From the NCBI RefSeq assembly GCF_021568705.1, contig NZ_JAKGTH010000009.1, positions 186,001 to 250,000 of the forward strand: a stretch of DNA of 64,000 nt, in the 5' to 3' direction. The first letter of the stretch is position 1; each line of letters begins with the position of its first letter. This document shows, piece after piece, positions 44,843-54,696 of this stretch. The translations under genes and the position numbers were made by a program. This DNA comes from Gillisia lutea. GTDB taxonomy: Bacteria > Bacteroidota > Bacteroidia > Flavobacteriales > Flavobacteriaceae. Under the pieces are notes generated by a model that saw only the letters and a program-made list of their open reading frames with translations, did not search any database and had not been told where the DNA came from.

Positions 44843-45532
44843 ATGGCTACCACGAAATTTGCTGATTTTATTGAAGCGTGTACAACTAGGTTCACTCCTG
44901 TTATTGATGTAAAATTCAAGAAGCAGGATTTCGTGCATATAGACCTTTCTGAAACCAATAAAGAGGTTCGAGAAATGGAAATTCCTTCTGCTTCTCTCGT
45001 TAAAAAGTTTATTGAAGGTTACGTGACCCAAGCCCGTGCGAAAATTGCATATGGCGGTTATAATGAAAAGAGAAATCTTTATAGAAGAAGTGTAATTTTT
45101 AATAACAATGAAGAAGCATCCCAAAGGGACATTCATATAGGTCTGGATATTTGGTGCAATGCAGGCACTTCGGTACTTGCCGCTCTAGATGGTACTGTGC
45201 ATAGTTTTCAGGATAATGAGGGGTTTGGAAATTATGGTCCCACCATTATTTTGGAACATAATATAGATGAAAGAACCTTTTATACTTTATATGGGCATTT
45301 AAGTAAACAGTCTATAGCCAATCTCAGTTTTGGGCAGATCGTGGAAGCAGGAGATAAGATTGGTACATTGGGTTCGCCCAAAGTAAATGGCGATTATGCT
45401 CCGCATTTACATTTTCAGATAATGGAAGATCTTCAGGGGAATTCTGGGGACTATCCCGGAGTGGCTGCGAAGGCCGATCTTGAGTATTATTTGAATAACT
45501 GCCCTGACCCTAATCTTCTATTGAAAATTTAA
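44843..45532 (+). CDS. M23 family (LytM) metallopeptidase without signal peptide
   Basis: A 229-residue protein with a C-terminal LytM domain. Zinc and catalytic residues are in DIHIGLDIWCNAGTSV (H and D), LYGHLSK and the H-x-H of APHLHFQI. LytM enzymes usually cut peptidoglycan cross-bridges or activate amidases outside the membrane, but here the N terminus (MATTKFADFIEACTTRFTPVIDV) is not a signal sequence. The in-frame TTG at 44825 would not supply one. Its substrate and place are therefore unclear. It starts 25 bases after the sigma operon, with a TATTTTTG at 44820-44827. Confidence 0.87.
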   Translation: MATTKFADFIEACTTRFTPVIDVKFKKQDFVHIDLSETNKEVREMEIPSASLVKKFIEGYVTQARAKIAYGGYNEKRNLYRRSVIFNNNEEASQRDIHIGLDIWCNAGTSVLAALDGTVHSFQDNEGFGNYGPTIILEHNIDERTFYTLYGHLSKQSIANLSFGQIVEAGDKIGTLGSPKVNGDYAPHLHFQIMEDLQGNSGDYPGVAAKADLEYYLNNCPDPNLLLKI

Positions 45533-45555
45533 TAGGTGCAAGGGCAGTCTTATAG

Positions 45556-46038
45556 TTATATTTTTTTCGATTTTACGAAGAACGCCACAATTGCGGAAGT
45601 TACTACGCCCATTGCTAGAGCTCCAAAAATAGCCTGTATCACATATGATTTCAAATTAAAATAGGCCTCCGCCTGTTCTTGTGACATGGTACTATTGTCT
45701 ACGCTATACGCAATCATGTTATTGAAATATTCAGGAGAAATGTAAGTAGCTGTTACATATTGGGAAATTGGAGCAAATAAAGCAACAATGGCGGTTATTA
45801 CTACACCAGAAATAAATCCCTGCTGCCAGGTCATGCGGCCGTCATAAAAATTCTTCTTTTTATCCTTTAATGCCAATACATAAATAAGGATGGCTACAAA
45901 AGCGAACAAGTTGGTATACCATGCATGATCAGCTATTAGCGCATCATGCCATCCCATGCTTTTTTCAAACAGCATCCATAGAAGTCCCGCTAATACAAAC
46001 AGTAAACCCCATTTAATTTCAATTTTAAAGTTTTTCAT
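45556..46038 (-). CDS. DUF4199 family membrane protein
   Basis: A 160-residue protein with four transmembrane segments. The basic-to-hydrophobic start (FKIEIKWGLLFVLAGLLWMLFEKSMGWHD), the short loop KDKKKNFYDGRMTWQQGFISGVVITAI and the periplasmic helix with FNNMIAYSVDNSTMSQEQAEAYFNLK are typical of DUF4199, a Bacteroidota family of unknown function. It is downstream of secA on the same strand but separated from it by a terminator. Confidence 0.88.
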   Translation of the reverse strand: MKNFKIEIKWGLLFVLAGLLWMLFEKSMGWHDALIADHAWYTNLFAFVAILIYVLALKDKKKNFYDGRMTWQQGFISGVVITAIVALFAPISQYVTATYISPEYFNNMIAYSVDNSTMSQEQAEAYFNLKSYVIQAIFGALAMGVVTSAIVAFFVKSKKI

Positions 46039-46097
46039 ATTTAGTCTGGTTTAGTTGGTCTAAAATATAAAAATCTTCTTTAGAAATAAGTTTTAAA

Positions 46098-46126
46098 TAA
46101 AAATCCCGGCTAATTGCCGGGATTAA
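46098..46126 (-). terminator. Terminator after secA
   Basis: A perfect 9-bp stem (AATCCCGGC with GCCGGGATT) with a 5-base loop. Read on the minus strand it is followed by TTTTATTTAAAA. It lies just after the secA stop. Confidence 0.75.
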
Positions 46127-46147
46127 AAATATGTGATGTTGTAAATA

Positions 46148-49100
46148 CTATTCTTCAGTACCGGTTAGCACCCAGTCTCCTTTTTCAATAAGAGGAATGG
46201 CTTGCTTATACTTCATAGATTTGCTTTCACCTGTCATTACATTCTTTAATGTAACTCTGTCATTTCTATTTATTTTGGCATGTTCTCTAACTATGGTCTC
46301 TGTTACGGCAGGTCTTTGTTGAGCGCTTTGACCCGCTGCACGACTTTGAGCTGCACGTTCATCCAAATTAGGAATTTCTTCTTTAGAAGTCTCTAAATTC
46401 TCTTTTTTCCTTACCTGGCGAGCTTCGTGTATGTTAGAGGTGTTACCTTCAGGGATTTCACCTTTAAATAAGAAAGAGATCACATCTTTATTTACATTTT
46501 CAAGCATTGCTTTAAACAACTCAAAAGCTTCAAACTTGTAGATAAGTAAAGGATCTTTCTGCTCGTGAACTGCCAACTGAACACTTTGCTTTAACTCATC
46601 CATTTTACGCAAATGCGTTTTCCAGGATTCATCAATAATTGCTAAAGTGATGTTCTTCTCAAAATCCTTAGTTAATTGCTTCCCTTCGCTTTCGTAGGCT
46701 TTTTGAAGATTTGTAACAACTTGAATACTCTTAGTTCCATCGGTAAAGGGAACAGAGATGCGTTCAAAGTTATTTGCTGGATCTTCATAAACCTGCTTAA
46801 TTATTGGAAATGCGGTTAACGAGGTACGCTCGATTTTGTTATGATAATGCTCGTAAGCAGCTTTGTACACAATACCTGCAATTTTCTGGGCATCCATCTT
46901 TCCAAATTCTTCTTCGGAAATAGGAGAACTCATAGAGAAATATCGAATGAGTTCGAACTCAAAATTCTTATAGTCGGATGCGGCTTTATTTCCTTCTGTA
47001 ATCACTTCTGAAGTATCGAAGATCATATTGGCGATATCCACTTTCAATCTGTCACCAAAAAGTGCATGGTAACGACGTTTGTAAATTACCTCTCTTTGAG
47101 CGTTCATTACATCATCATATTCCAATAGACGCTTACGAACTCCAAAATTGTTCTCTTCTACTTTTTTCTGAGCACGCTCAATAGATTTTGAGATCATGGA
47201 ATGCTGAATCACTTCACCTTCTTCCAAGCCCATTCTATCCATCAATTTTGCAATACGTTCAGATCCAAATAAACGCATTAGGTTGTCTTCCAGAGATACA
47301 TAGAACTGTGAACTTCCCGGATCTCCCTGACGACCAGCACGACCACGTAACTGCCTGTCTACACGACGTGAATCATGACGCTCCGTACCAATAATGGCCA
47401 AACCACCAGCTTCTTTTACTTCTTTACTCAGTTTAATATCGGTTCCACGACCTGCCATGTTTGTTGCGATCGTAACAATCCCGGCATTACCGGCTTCGGC
47501 AACAATGTCAGCCTCTTTTTTGTGAAGCTTCGCATTTAATACGTTGTGAGGTACGTTTCTTAACTTCAACATTCTACTCAGTAATTCTGAGATCTCGACA
47601 GAAGTTGTACCTATAAGTACAGGTCGCCCTTCTTGTGAAAGTTTAGTTACCTCATCAATAACCGCATTAAATTTTTCACGTTTGGTTTTATAAACAAGAT
47701 CTTCTCTGTCGTGTCTGGCAATTGGGCGGTTAGTAGGAATTTCTACCACATCTAATTTATAGATCTCCCATAATTCTCCTGCTTCTGTAACCGCTGTACC
47801 TGTCATACCTGAAAGCTTGCGGTACATTCTAAAGTAATTTTGAAGGGTAACCGTGGCAAAGGTTTGTGTAGCATCTTCGATCTTCACATTTTCCTTAGCT
47901 TCAATTGCCTGATGAAGTCCGTCGCTGTAACGACGTCCGTCCATAATACGTCCGGTTTGTTCGTCAACAATTTTAACTTTATTCTCCATTACCACATATT
48001 CCGTATCTTTTTCAAATAAGGTATATGCTTTTAGTAACTGGCGCATGGTGTGAATACGCTCACTTTTTACGCTATATTCTCTAAATAAATCTTCTTTTTT
48101 CTCGGCTTCTTCTTCTTTGGAAAGACCTTCATTCTCGATCTTGGCAATCTCCATTCCAATTTCCGGCATTACAAAGAAATCGGGGTCATCTTTTCCAGAA
48201 AGGAATTCAATCCCTTTATCGGTAAGATCTATTTGATTGTTCTTTTCTTCAATAACAAAGTATAATTCCTCATCAACCTTTGGCATCTCACGATTGTTAT
48301 CTGCCATGTATTGATTTTCGGTCTTTTGAAGTAATTGCTTTATTCCTTCTTCACTTAAATATTTGATAAGTGCCTTGTTTTTAGGTAATCCACGATGAAC
48401 ACGTAGTAATTGCAACCCACCTTCTTTTGTATCTCCTGCGGCTATCAATTTCTTAGCTTCTGCTAATACCTTATTAAGGTGCTGCCTTTGAATATCTACA
48501 ATGTTGGAAATAGCAGGTTTTAACACCTCAAATTCATGAATGTCTCCTTTTGGAATTGGACCTGAGATAATTAACGGAGTTCTGGCATCATCCACTAAAA
48601 CAGAATCTACCTCATCAACAATGGCATAGTTATGAGGACGTTGAACTAGATCATCTGGAGAATGAGACATATTGTCTCTTAAATAATCGAAACCAAATTC
48701 GTTATTGGTTCCATAAGTAATATCAGCGTTATAAGCTTTACGTCGGGCTGCCGAATTTGGACGGTGGTAATCTATACAATCTACACTTAAGCCGTGAAAT
48801 TGAAAGATAGGAGCCATCCAGGCGCTATCACGCTTAGCTAAATAATCGTTCACCGTAACTAAGTGAACTCCATTTCCGGTTAATGCATTTAAATAAACAG
48901 GAAGCGTTGCAACTAAGGTTTTACCCTCTCCGGTTTGCATCTCTGCAATTTTACCCTGGTGCATGGCAACACCACCTATAAGCTGAACATCGTAATGAAT
49001 CATGTCCCAAACAATCGGTTTTCCGGCAGCATCCCAGGAGTTGCTCCAAATAGCATAATCATCTTCAAGTTCTACATAGGCTTTTTCGGCAGAGAGCTCT

Positions 49101-49513
49101 CTGTCAAAAGCAGTAGCTTTTACTTTAAGTTTCGGGTTGTTTACAAAACGTTTTGCGGTTTCCTTTACAGTAGCAAAGGCTTCGGGAAGTATTTCATTTA
49201 AAACATCTTCTGTAATACCGTAAATATTATCCTTAAGGGTGTCTATCTCAGCATAGATATCTTCATTTCGAGTGATATCATCGGAAGCATCTGCCTCTTT
49301 ATTTAACTCTTCAATCTTCGTTCGGAGTTCAGCCGTAGCATCGGCGATCTTCTTTTTAAAAGAGTGGGTCTTTCCTCTAAGATCATCAATAGTTAAGGCT
49401 TCAAATTCTTTTTCAAATGCCTTTATCTTGTCTACAATAGGTTGTATTTCTTTGACGTCTTTTTTGGATTTATCGCCTACAAATACTTTCAATACAGAAT
49501 CTAAAAAACTCAT
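46148..49513 (-). CDS. secA: Preprotein translocase ATPase SecA
   Basis: A 1121-residue motor of the Sec pathway, longer than the 901 residues of Escherichia coli SecA. The nucleotide-binding motifs (Walker [53 protein letters not shown]) are complete. The preprotein cross-linking domain region is longer, with [28 protein letters not shown] and a helical insert around residues 300-440, as in Bacteroidota SecA. The C-terminal linker lacks the zinc-binding C-x-C-x8-C-H/C of many SecA proteins. The ATG at 49513 ([19 protein letters not shown]) is preferred over an in-frame upstream ATG. Confidence 0.97.
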   Translation of the reverse strand: MSFLDSVLKVFVGDKSKKDVKEIQPIVDKIKAFEKEFEALTIDDLRGKTHSFKKKIADATAELRTKIEELNKEADASDDITRNEDIYAEIDTLKDNIYGITEDVLNEILPEAFATVKETAKRFVNNPKLKVKATAFDRELSAEKAYVELEDDYAIWSNSWDAAGKPIVWDMIHYDVQLIGGVAMHQGKIAEMQTGEGKTLVATLPVYLNALTGNGVHLVTVNDYLAKRDSAWMAPIFQFHGLSVDCIDYHRPNSAARRKAYNADITYGTNNEFGFDYLRDNMSHSPDDLVQRPHNYAIVDEVDSVLVDDARTPLIISGPIPKGDIHEFEVLKPAISNIVDIQRQHLNKVLAEAKKLIAAGDTKEGGLQLLRVHRGLPKNKALIKYLSEEGIKQLLQKTENQYMADNNREMPKVDEELYFVIEEKNNQIDLTDKGIEFLSGKDDPDFFVMPEIGMEIAKIENEGLSKEEEAEKKEDLFREYSVKSERIHTMRQLLKAYTLFEKDTEYVVMENKVKIVDEQTGRIMDGRRYSDGLHQAIEAKENVKIEDATQTFATVTLQNYFRMYRKLSGMTGTAVTEAGELWEIYKLDVVEIPTNRPIARHDREDLVYKTKREKFNAVIDEVTKLSQEGRPVLIGTTSVEISELLSRMLKLRNVPHNVLNAKLHKKEADIVAEAGNAGIVTIATNMAGRGTDIKLSKEVKEAGGLAIIGTERHDSRRVDRQLRGRAGRQGDPGSSQFYVSLEDNLMRLFGSERIAKLMDRMGLEEGEVIQHSMISKSIERAQKKVEENNFGVRKRLLEYDDVMNAQREVIYKRRYHALFGDRLKVDIANMIFDTSEVITEGNKAASDYKNFEFELIRYFSMSSPISEEEFGKMDAQKIAGIVYKAAYEHYHNKIERTSLTAFPIIKQVYEDPANNFERISVPFTDGTKSIQVVTNLQKAYESEGKQLTKDFEKNITLAIIDESWKTHLRKMDELKQSVQLAVHEQKDPLLIYKFEAFELFKAMLENVNKDVISFLFKGEIPEGNTSNIHEARQVRKKENLETSKEEIPNLDERAAQSRAAGQSAQQRPAVTETIVREHAKINRNDRVTLKNVMTGESKSMKYKQAIPLIEKGDWVLTGTEE

Positions 49514-49537
49514 AGTTTTTTGTGGTTTATTATGTTT

Positions 49538-49564
49538 CAAATGTACGCAAAAAAAAAGCCTCAA
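49538..49564 (-). promoter_or_regulatory. Promoter of secA
   Basis: TTG (49562-49564), a 16-base spacer and TACATTTG (49538-49545) on the minus strand, ending 24 bases before the secA ATG. The spacer is one base shorter than the typical minimum. Confidence 0.65.
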
Positions 49565-49575
49565 GATTGAGACTT
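49551..49575 (-). terminator. Terminator of the DUF2795 gene
   Basis: On the minus strand AGTCTC-AATCTT-GAGGCT, one mismatched pair, then a run of nine T. It follows the DUF2795 gene stop and overlaps the secA promoter. Confidence 0.6.
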
Positions 49576-49600
49576 TTTACTATTTACGTGTTATGTTTTT

Positions 49601-49822
49601 CTAATATTCATCCTCATTCCAAAGATAATCTTCGTCGGTAGGATAATCGGGCCAAATTTCTTCGATAGAATCATATGAATCTCCTTCATCTTCAATAGAC
49701 TGAAGGTTTTCCACTACTTCAAGTGGGGCACCTGTTCGAATAGCGTAGTCAATTAACTCATCTTTTGTTGCCGGCCAGGGAGCATCGCTTAAATAGGATG
49801 CTAGTTCTAAAGTCCAATACAT
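49601..49822 (-). CDS. DUF2795 family small acidic protein
   Basis: A 73-residue protein. YWTLELASYLSDAPWPATKDELIDYAIRTGAPLEVVENLQSIEDEGDSYDSIEEIWPDYP fits the short DUF2795 family, with the D-A-P-W-P-A-T-K-D-E-L motif. The acidic, aromatic C terminus (DEDYLWNEDEY) is typical of the flavobacterial members. Function unknown; probably a cytoplasmic protein. It ends at a terminator that merges into the secA promoter. Confidence 0.88.
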   Translation of the reverse strand: MYWTLELASYLSDAPWPATKDELIDYAIRTGAPLEVVENLQSIEDEGDSYDSIEEIWPDYPTDEDYLWNEDEY

Positions 49823-49975
49823 TGATTAATCGGGTTTTATTTTTTGCAAAAATAATTTTTTTGTCGTAATGGGCAAGTAAAAAATCTATTATTTCATCAA
49901 TAATTTTAAGAACATATGCTAATTTCCGGTTTCCTTTAAGAAATTTGAAAGAAACTGTGTGAATCTTACAGATAA

Positions 49976-50551
49976 TTAATCCTCCTTTTTTGGAGTCCAT
50001 TTTACTTCCTCAGCGTGTAAATCTTTGGACAATTTTCGTGCCAGCACAAATAAGTAATCCGACAACCTGTTTAGGTACATTAAAACCATATCGTCGAAAG
50101 CCTCTATTTCGTAAAGTGCTGTAGACATGCGTTCTGCCCTTCTACAAACACATCTTGCTATATGACAGAATGACACAGATTGGTGGCCCCCAGGAAGAAT
50201 GAAATGCGTCATTTCCGGTAATTGTTCATTCATTTTATCCATCTCACGCTCCAAAAGTGAAATGTCTTCTTTAGAAATCTTGGGGATATTCAAGCGTTGT
50301 TTTCCACTCTTTAAAGTAGCCTTTTCAGGATCGGTAGCTAAAATGGCACCTATGGTAAATAAGCGGTCTTGAATGCCGTTTAAAATTTCTTTGGTTGGAG
50401 TATCGATATTTTGATCTTTTACTAAGCCAATATGAGCATTGAGCTCGTCTACAGTTCCGTAGCTTTCAATTCTAATATGATGCTTAGGAACACGTGTACC
50501 ACCAAAAAGTGCAGTAGTACCTTTATCTCCTGTTTTTGTGTATATTTTCAT
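49976..50551 (-). CDS. Cob(I)alamin adenosyltransferase (PduO type)
   Basis: A 191-residue enzyme that transfers the 5'-deoxyadenosyl group from ATP to cob(I)alamin, giving adenosylcobalamin. The ATP-binding N terminus KIYTKTGDKGTTALFGG, the DELNAHIGL helix and the C-terminal HFILPGGHQSVSFCHIARCVCRRAER carry the PduO-type signatures. The ATG at 50551 was chosen, because the TACATTTG element at 50570-50577 leaves little room for longer starts. It would provide the cofactor for IcmF in this window. It is transcribed separately from the small genes around it. Confidence 0.94.
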   Translation of the reverse strand: MKIYTKTGDKGTTALFGGTRVPKHHIRIESYGTVDELNAHIGLVKDQNIDTPTKEILNGIQDRLFTIGAILATDPEKATLKSGKQRLNIPKISKEDISLLEREMDKMNEQLPEMTHFILPGGHQSVSFCHIARCVCRRAERMSTALYEIEAFDDMVLMYLNRLSDYLFVLARKLSKDLHAEEVKWTPKKED

Positions 50552-50569
50552 AAGGCCCATTTTCAGAAT

Positions 50570-50577
50570 CAAATGTA
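50570..50577 (-). promoter_or_regulatory. -7 element TACATTTG of the adenosyltransferase gene
   Basis: Minus-strand TAnnTTTG 18 bases ahead of the ATG at 50551. No -33 TTG at consensus spacing. Confidence 0.5.
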
Positions 50578-50651
50578 CAAAAAGATAGAGAGGGGAAAGG
50601 AATTTGTAAGTGGGGAATATTTAATTGGTAAGGATTAAAAGCACAACTTAA

Positions 50652-50837
50652 TTATATCTGCTTTGTCATGTTCTTTTTTTCTGATTTTTTCTTACGCTCC
50701 ATATATCTAATTCGGAAATTCCTGTTTTTACGGGCTTTCCGATTACGTTTATTTCGGTTGGAACTCCAAAGGAAATAGATGATAACTAAGGTAATAATGC
50801 CTAAGTAGATCCAGGTTTCCTGGTCAAAATCGATCAT
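50652..50837 (-). CDS. Small single-pass membrane protein with a basic tail
   Basis: A 61-residue protein with a short acidic N terminus, one transmembrane helix (about 10-24) and a tail of about 37 residues with many Lys and Arg (SSNRNKRNRKARKNRNFRIRY). The basic side would face the cytoplasm and could bind RNA or membrane phospholipids. I recognise the general type as a flavobacterial small protein but know no function; coding status rests on the helix plus the intact frame. Confidence 0.55.
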   Translation of the reverse strand: MIDFDQETWIYLGIITLVIIYFLWSSNRNKRNRKARKNRNFRIRYMERKKKSEKKNMTKQI

Positions 50838-50942
50838 TATAAAACGAATTTATTACAAGATAATAAAAAATAAGGCCACGCTCAAGCAGCTTGTTAAAGA
50901 TTTTAGTAGGCTATTTTAGCTGGAATAAAAATAAAGTCTGTT

Positions 50943-51656
50943 TTATAAACTTGAATTGGTTACTGTTTTAGGAGCTTTTCGTTCATCACTTTCCACAATA
51001 CCATCTCGTAATCTTATTATTCGGTGGGCGTGTTCTGCAATTTCTTCTTCGTGTGTTACCAGAATTACGGTATTTCCTGCAGCATGAATGTCATCAAATA
51101 AATTCATGATCTCCACCGATGTTTTAGAATCTAAGTTTCCTGTAGGTTCATCGGCAAGAATAATGGAAGGCTTATTTACCAAGGCACGTCCCACAGCAAC
51201 TCTTTGTCTTTGTCCTCCGGAAAGTTGATTTGGTTTGTGGTCCATTCTATCGGCTAGTCCAACATTGGTAAGCACTTCTTCGGCTCTGGCAATACGTTCA
51301 GCTTTGGTAGCTCCGGCGTAGACCATGGGTAAAGCCACATTTTCTAAGGCGGTGGTTCTTGGAAGCAGGTTGAAAGTTTGAAATACAAAGCCAATCTCTT
51401 TATTTCTGATTTCAGCTAACTCATCATCTGTCATCTGACTTACATCTTTTCCATTCAAGATATATTGCCCGGAGGTTGGTGTGTCTAAACAGCCTAGCAA
51501 ATTCATTAAAGTAGATTTTCCGGAACCGGAAGGCCCCATGAAGGCAACATATTCTCCACGCTCAATCTCGAGATCGATACCTCTTAATACTTTTATTATT
51601 TCCTGACCCAATGGAAAATCACGGGTGATATTGTGTATTTCTATAACCTTGCTCAT
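50943..51656 (-). CDS. ABC transporter ATP-binding protein (LolD/MacB-like)
   Basis: A 237-residue ATPase of the MacB/LolD/FtsE group. Walker [10 protein letters not shown], the Q-loop [29 protein letters not shown], signature [15 protein letters not shown] and Walker [15 protein letters not shown] are present, followed by [20 protein letters not shown]. The permease partner is not adjacent: a methyltransferase gene lies upstream and nothing downstream on that strand until the adenosyltransferase. The ATG at 51656 was chosen. Substrate unknown; release of lipoproteins or peptides is possible. Confidence 0.93.
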   Translation of the reverse strand: MSKVIEIHNITRDFPLGQEIIKVLRGIDLEIERGEYVAFMGPSGSGKSTLMNLLGCLDTPTSGQYILNGKDVSQMTDDELAEIRNKEIGFVFQTFNLLPRTTALENVALPMVYAGATKAERIARAEEVLTNVGLADRMDHKPNQLSGGQRQRVAVGRALVNKPSIILADEPTGNLDSKTSVEIMNLFDDIHAAGNTVILVTHEEEIAEHAHRIIRLRDGIVESDERKAPKTVTNSSL

Positions 51657-51709
51657 AAGATAAACCGGTAATTTAATTCTAGAGGTAAGACGCTTACTTT
51701 TAAGGTTTG

Positions 51710-52498
51710 TTACAGTCGGAGTGCAAAATGCTCTTTTTCTTGTTCTTTTCTGAAAAATATAAGCCCCCAAAAAAAAGCATCAATACTAACCTTAACTTTA
51801 GGATTTAATTTAATCTCTTCCCAAGCTTCTTCCATCTCTTTAGACCAATGAATGTCATCAAAGATGAAAACACTATCGTTATGGGCTAGGGGAAGTAATT
51901 TATTAAAATAATGCAATGTGGGCTCTTTTTGATGATTTCCATCAAAATAGATGAGATCAAAAGTATTGTTTTGAGAAAGAGATTTTTCTTTAATAATTGC
52001 ATCTATATTGCTTTCAAATTCGCCTACTTTCAGTCGAATATTACTTAGATCAAATTGCTTAAAACCTTCTTTAGCGGTTCTCGCTGTTTCAGGGCAACCT
52101 TCCAAACTTATTAATTGCACGGGGTTATTTGCAGCGATTGCAACAGAGGAAATTCCTACTGAAGTTCCTAATTCTAAAGCTGTTTGAAAATTGAAGTAGG
52201 AGGTTATTTTATTTAGAAGAACAGCTCTTTTTTTGCTAATGCCGGCATTTTTTGCAATTTGTGAAACTCTACGCAGAGGCGATTTAAAAACGCGACTTCC
52301 TGCGCCAAAATCAATAACAGAGATTGTTCTATTATCACTTAACATAAAATCTCTAAAGTCAAAAAGGAGGTTGTAATCCCTCTTTCTGTACTTCTTGTAA
52401 ATGCATTTTGTTAAGAGGTTGTACACAAATGGAGAGTGAACACCATGTTGATTGGTAGACCTAAATAAAAATTTTATATAAGCTATTATTTGAAACAC
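51710..52498 (-). CDS. Class I SAM-dependent methyltransferase (O-methyltransferase-like)
   Basis: A 262-residue protein starting at GTG 52498. It opens with [25 protein letters not shown], a family hallmark in flavobacteria. The SAM-binding motif I is [12 protein letters not shown], then [37 protein letters not shown] and [19 protein letters not shown]. It is like the catechol/caffeoyl O-methyltransferase group, with the D-G-N-H and D-D-I-H-W metal-like motifs. Acceptor unknown. It lies 53 bases ahead of the LolD-like gene. Confidence 0.82.
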   Translation of the reverse strand: MFQIIAYIKFLFRSTNQHGVHSPFVYNLLTKCIYKKYRKRDYNLLFDFRDFMLSDNRTISVIDFGAGSRVFKSPLRRVSQIAKNAGISKKRAVLLNKITSYFNFQTALELGTSVGISSVAIAANNPVQLISLEGCPETARTAKEGFKQFDLSNIRLKVGEFESNIDAIIKEKSLSQNNTFDLIYFDGNHQKEPTLHYFNKLLPLAHNDSVFIFDDIHWSKEMEEAWEEIKLNPKVKVSIDAFFWGLIFFRKEQEKEHFALRL

Positions 52499-52530
52499 TT
52501 TCTGGTATACATTAAAAATTCACATATAAA

Positions 52531-52568
52531 ATAGCAGCCGGGCAAAACTTTTGGTTTTCCCGGCGGGC
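52531..52568 (-). terminator. Terminator after the ABC-F gene
   Basis: On the minus strand, GCCGGGAAAAC and GTTTTGCCCGGC form a strong GC-rich stem with one bulged G, followed by only a weak T tract. It lies directly after the ABC-F stop. Confidence 0.55.
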
Positions 52569-52578
52569 TATAAATTTG

Positions 52579-54450
52579 TTATTCTATTTTTGCTCCCAGC
52601 TCAAACCATCGTTCTGTTTTAGCTTCAATTGCATCCAAGATTTTTTGAAGCTCTACAGAATGTTTTTCAATTTCTTCTACAGAAAGATCGGAGAGGAATT
52701 TTTGTTGAATCTTTTCTTTTTCTCTTTCAAGTTGAGCGATATCCTTTTCTAGTCGTTTAAATTCCTTTTGCTCGTTAAAAGTCAAACTACTATTAGCATT
52801 GCTAGTACTCTTTTGTTTTTTCTCTGAAGATTGCGAAACCTCTTTCGCTTTTGAATTGGTGTCCTCAATCTGGCTGGCTTCGTATTCTCTATAATCGGTA
52901 TAGTTTCCGGGGAAATCTTCAATTTCTGCATTTCCTTTGAATACAAAGAGGTGGTCTACGATCTTATCCATGAAATACCTGTCGTGAGAGACCACTACCA
53001 GACAACCTGGGAAATCTAACAAAAAATTTTCCAGAACATTTAAAGTAACTATATCAAGGTCGTTAGTAGGCTCATCCAGAATCAGGAAGTTTGGATTTTG
53101 AATAAGAACTGTACATAGATAGAGTCTTTTTCGTTCACCACCACTTAATTTCTCTACAAAGTCGTATTGTTTTTTACGGTCGAATAAAAATCTTTCTAAT
53201 AATTGCGAAGCAGAAATCTGTCTTCCTTTAGCCAGTGGAATGTAATCACCAAATTCTCTAATAACATCAATTACTTTCTGCCCCGGCTTTATCTCGATAC
53301 CAGCCTGGGTGTAATATCCAAATTTTATCGTATCTCCAATAATAACTTTTCCTGAGTCTGGTTTTATTTTTCCCGCTAAAAGGTTTAGGAATGTAGATTT
53401 CCCTGTACCATTCTTTCCAATAATACCTATTCGTTCTCCTTTTTGGAAATTATATTCAAATTTGTCAAGAAGCTGCTTATCTTCAAAACTCTTAGAAACT
53501 TTATGGATCTCTACTATCTTACTACCAAGACGTTCCATATTGATCTCTAACTGAACCTGATGATCTTTTCGTCTTTTAGAAGCTCTGTCTTTTATTTCAT
53601 GGAAATCGTCTATACGAGATTTAGATTTGGTGGTACGCGCTTTTGGCTGGCGACGCATCCAGTCTAATTCCTTTTTGAAAAGTTGCTTTGCCTTATCAGT
53701 ATTGGTTTGTTCAACTTCAATTCGGGCATCCTTTTTATCAAGATAATAAGAATAATTCCCTTTGTAGGTATAAAGTTGACCGTCTTCTAATTCTACTATT
53801 TCATTACATACATTTTCAAGGAAGTACCTATCGTGCGTAACCATGAAAATGGTGAAATTCTCTTTTCTGAAATATTCTTCCAGCCATTCGATCATATCCA
53901 GATCTAAGTGGTTGGTAGGCTCATCCAGAATAATGAAATCAGGTTTATTAAGCAGCATCATAGTTAACGCTAAACGCTTCTTTTGCCCTCCGGAAAGTTC
54001 ACCAACTTTTTTATCCAGTTGATCCAGTTTCATCTTGAAAAGGATCTGTTTGTATTGTGTTTCAAAATCCCAAGCCTGATGCATTTCCATCAATTCAAAA
54101 GCTTTTTGATAAGCTTCAGCATCATCGGGATTTTCTAAGGCCTTTTCATAACGAGCAATCACTTTTAATATCTCGTTATCGGCTGCAAAAATGGTTTCTT
54201 CAACACTTAATTTTGGATCAAGATCTGGTTCCTGTGCAAGAAAGGCAACGGTAATATCTTTTCTATATACAATTTTACCTTCATCTGGCACCTCTGTACC
54301 GGCCAACATATGCAATAATGTAGTTTTTCCTGTACCATTTTTGGCTACAAATCCTACTTTCTGACCTTCATTAATACCGAAGGAAATATTGGAGAATAAT
54401 TTACGTTCGCCAAAAGATTTGGCTATATTTTCTACTGATAAGTAATTCAC
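52579..54450 (-). CDS. ABC-F family ATPase (Uup-like)
   Basis: A 623-residue cytosolic protein with two ABC domains and no membrane segments. Walker A motifs are KNGTGKTT and KNGTGKST; signatures are LSGGQKKRLAL and LSGGERKRLYL; both Walker B/E-Q regions read FIILDEPTNHLDLD and FLILDEPTNDLDIV. The linker between domains, the P-site tRNA interaction motif (about 230-310), has RRQPKARTTKSKSRIDDF. The C-terminal coiled coil (about 550-623) is Uup/YheS-like. These proteins act on ribosomes or translation; precise class is not settled. Confidence 0.94.
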   Translation of the reverse strand: MNYLSVENIAKSFGERKLFSNISFGINEGQKVGFVAKNGTGKTTLLHMLAGTEVPDEGKIVYRKDITVAFLAQEPDLDPKLSVEETIFAADNEILKVIARYEKALENPDDAEAYQKAFELMEMHQAWDFETQYKQILFKMKLDQLDKKVGELSGGQKKRLALTMMLLNKPDFIILDEPTNHLDLDMIEWLEEYFRKENFTIFMVTHDRYFLENVCNEIVELEDGQLYTYKGNYSYYLDKKDARIEVEQTNTDKAKQLFKKELDWMRRQPKARTTKSKSRIDDFHEIKDRASKRRKDHQVQLEINMERLGSKIVEIHKVSKSFEDKQLLDKFEYNFQKGERIGIIGKNGTGKSTFLNLLAGKIKPDSGKVIIGDTIKFGYYTQAGIEIKPGQKVIDVIREFGDYIPLAKGRQISASQLLERFLFDRKKQYDFVEKLSGGERKRLYLCTVLIQNPNFLILDEPTNDLDIVTLNVLENFLLDFPGCLVVVSHDRYFMDKIVDHLFVFKGNAEIEDFPGNYTDYREYEASQIEDTNSKAKEVSQSSEKKQKSTSNANSSLTFNEQKEFKRLEKDIAQLEREKEKIQQKFLSDLSVEEIEKHSVELQKILDAIEAKTERWFELGAKIE

Positions 54451-54464
54451 TGAGAATTTTTTTG

Positions 54465-54472
54465 CAAAAATA
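54465..54472 (-). promoter_or_regulatory. -7 element TATTTTTG of the ABC-F gene
   Basis: Minus-strand TAnnTTTG 14 bases before the ATG at 54450. Confidence 0.45.
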
Positions 54473-54526
54473 GATAGAATTTATGGAGTTAAAACAGGAT
54501 TAGTTTTATTATTAGCATACAACAGT

Positions 54527-54534
54527 TATATTTG
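54527..54534 (+). promoter_or_regulatory. Candidate -7 element of the polysaccharide operon
   Basis: TATATTTG, a consensus match, lies 162 bases before the first gene of the polysaccharide locus. It would give a leader of about 155 bases. Inside this leader, GAGC and GCTC flank a loop before a TTTTTT run at about 54638-54665, which is a weak attenuator-like signal. No -33 TTG. The 246-base gap 54451-54696 holds nothing else that I can support. Confidence 0.4.
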
Positions 54535-54696
54535 TTTGCAATACTTGTCTCTTGCTTGGTTAATTATAGGATGATTAATGATTGAGATTTCAGGAAGAAT
54601 CGGTTGCTTTTTTAACTTGGATGGCAAAAGAAAGAAGGTGAGCTTAAAACTACAATGCTCTTTTTTACGTAAGAATTAATAATATTTGGGTCCCTT

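Noticed and set aside
49758-50000. 80-codon minus-strand frame between the adenosyltransferase and DUF2795 genes
   Set aside because: It overlaps both supported neighbours, shows no family pattern and looks like AT-rich chance sequence.
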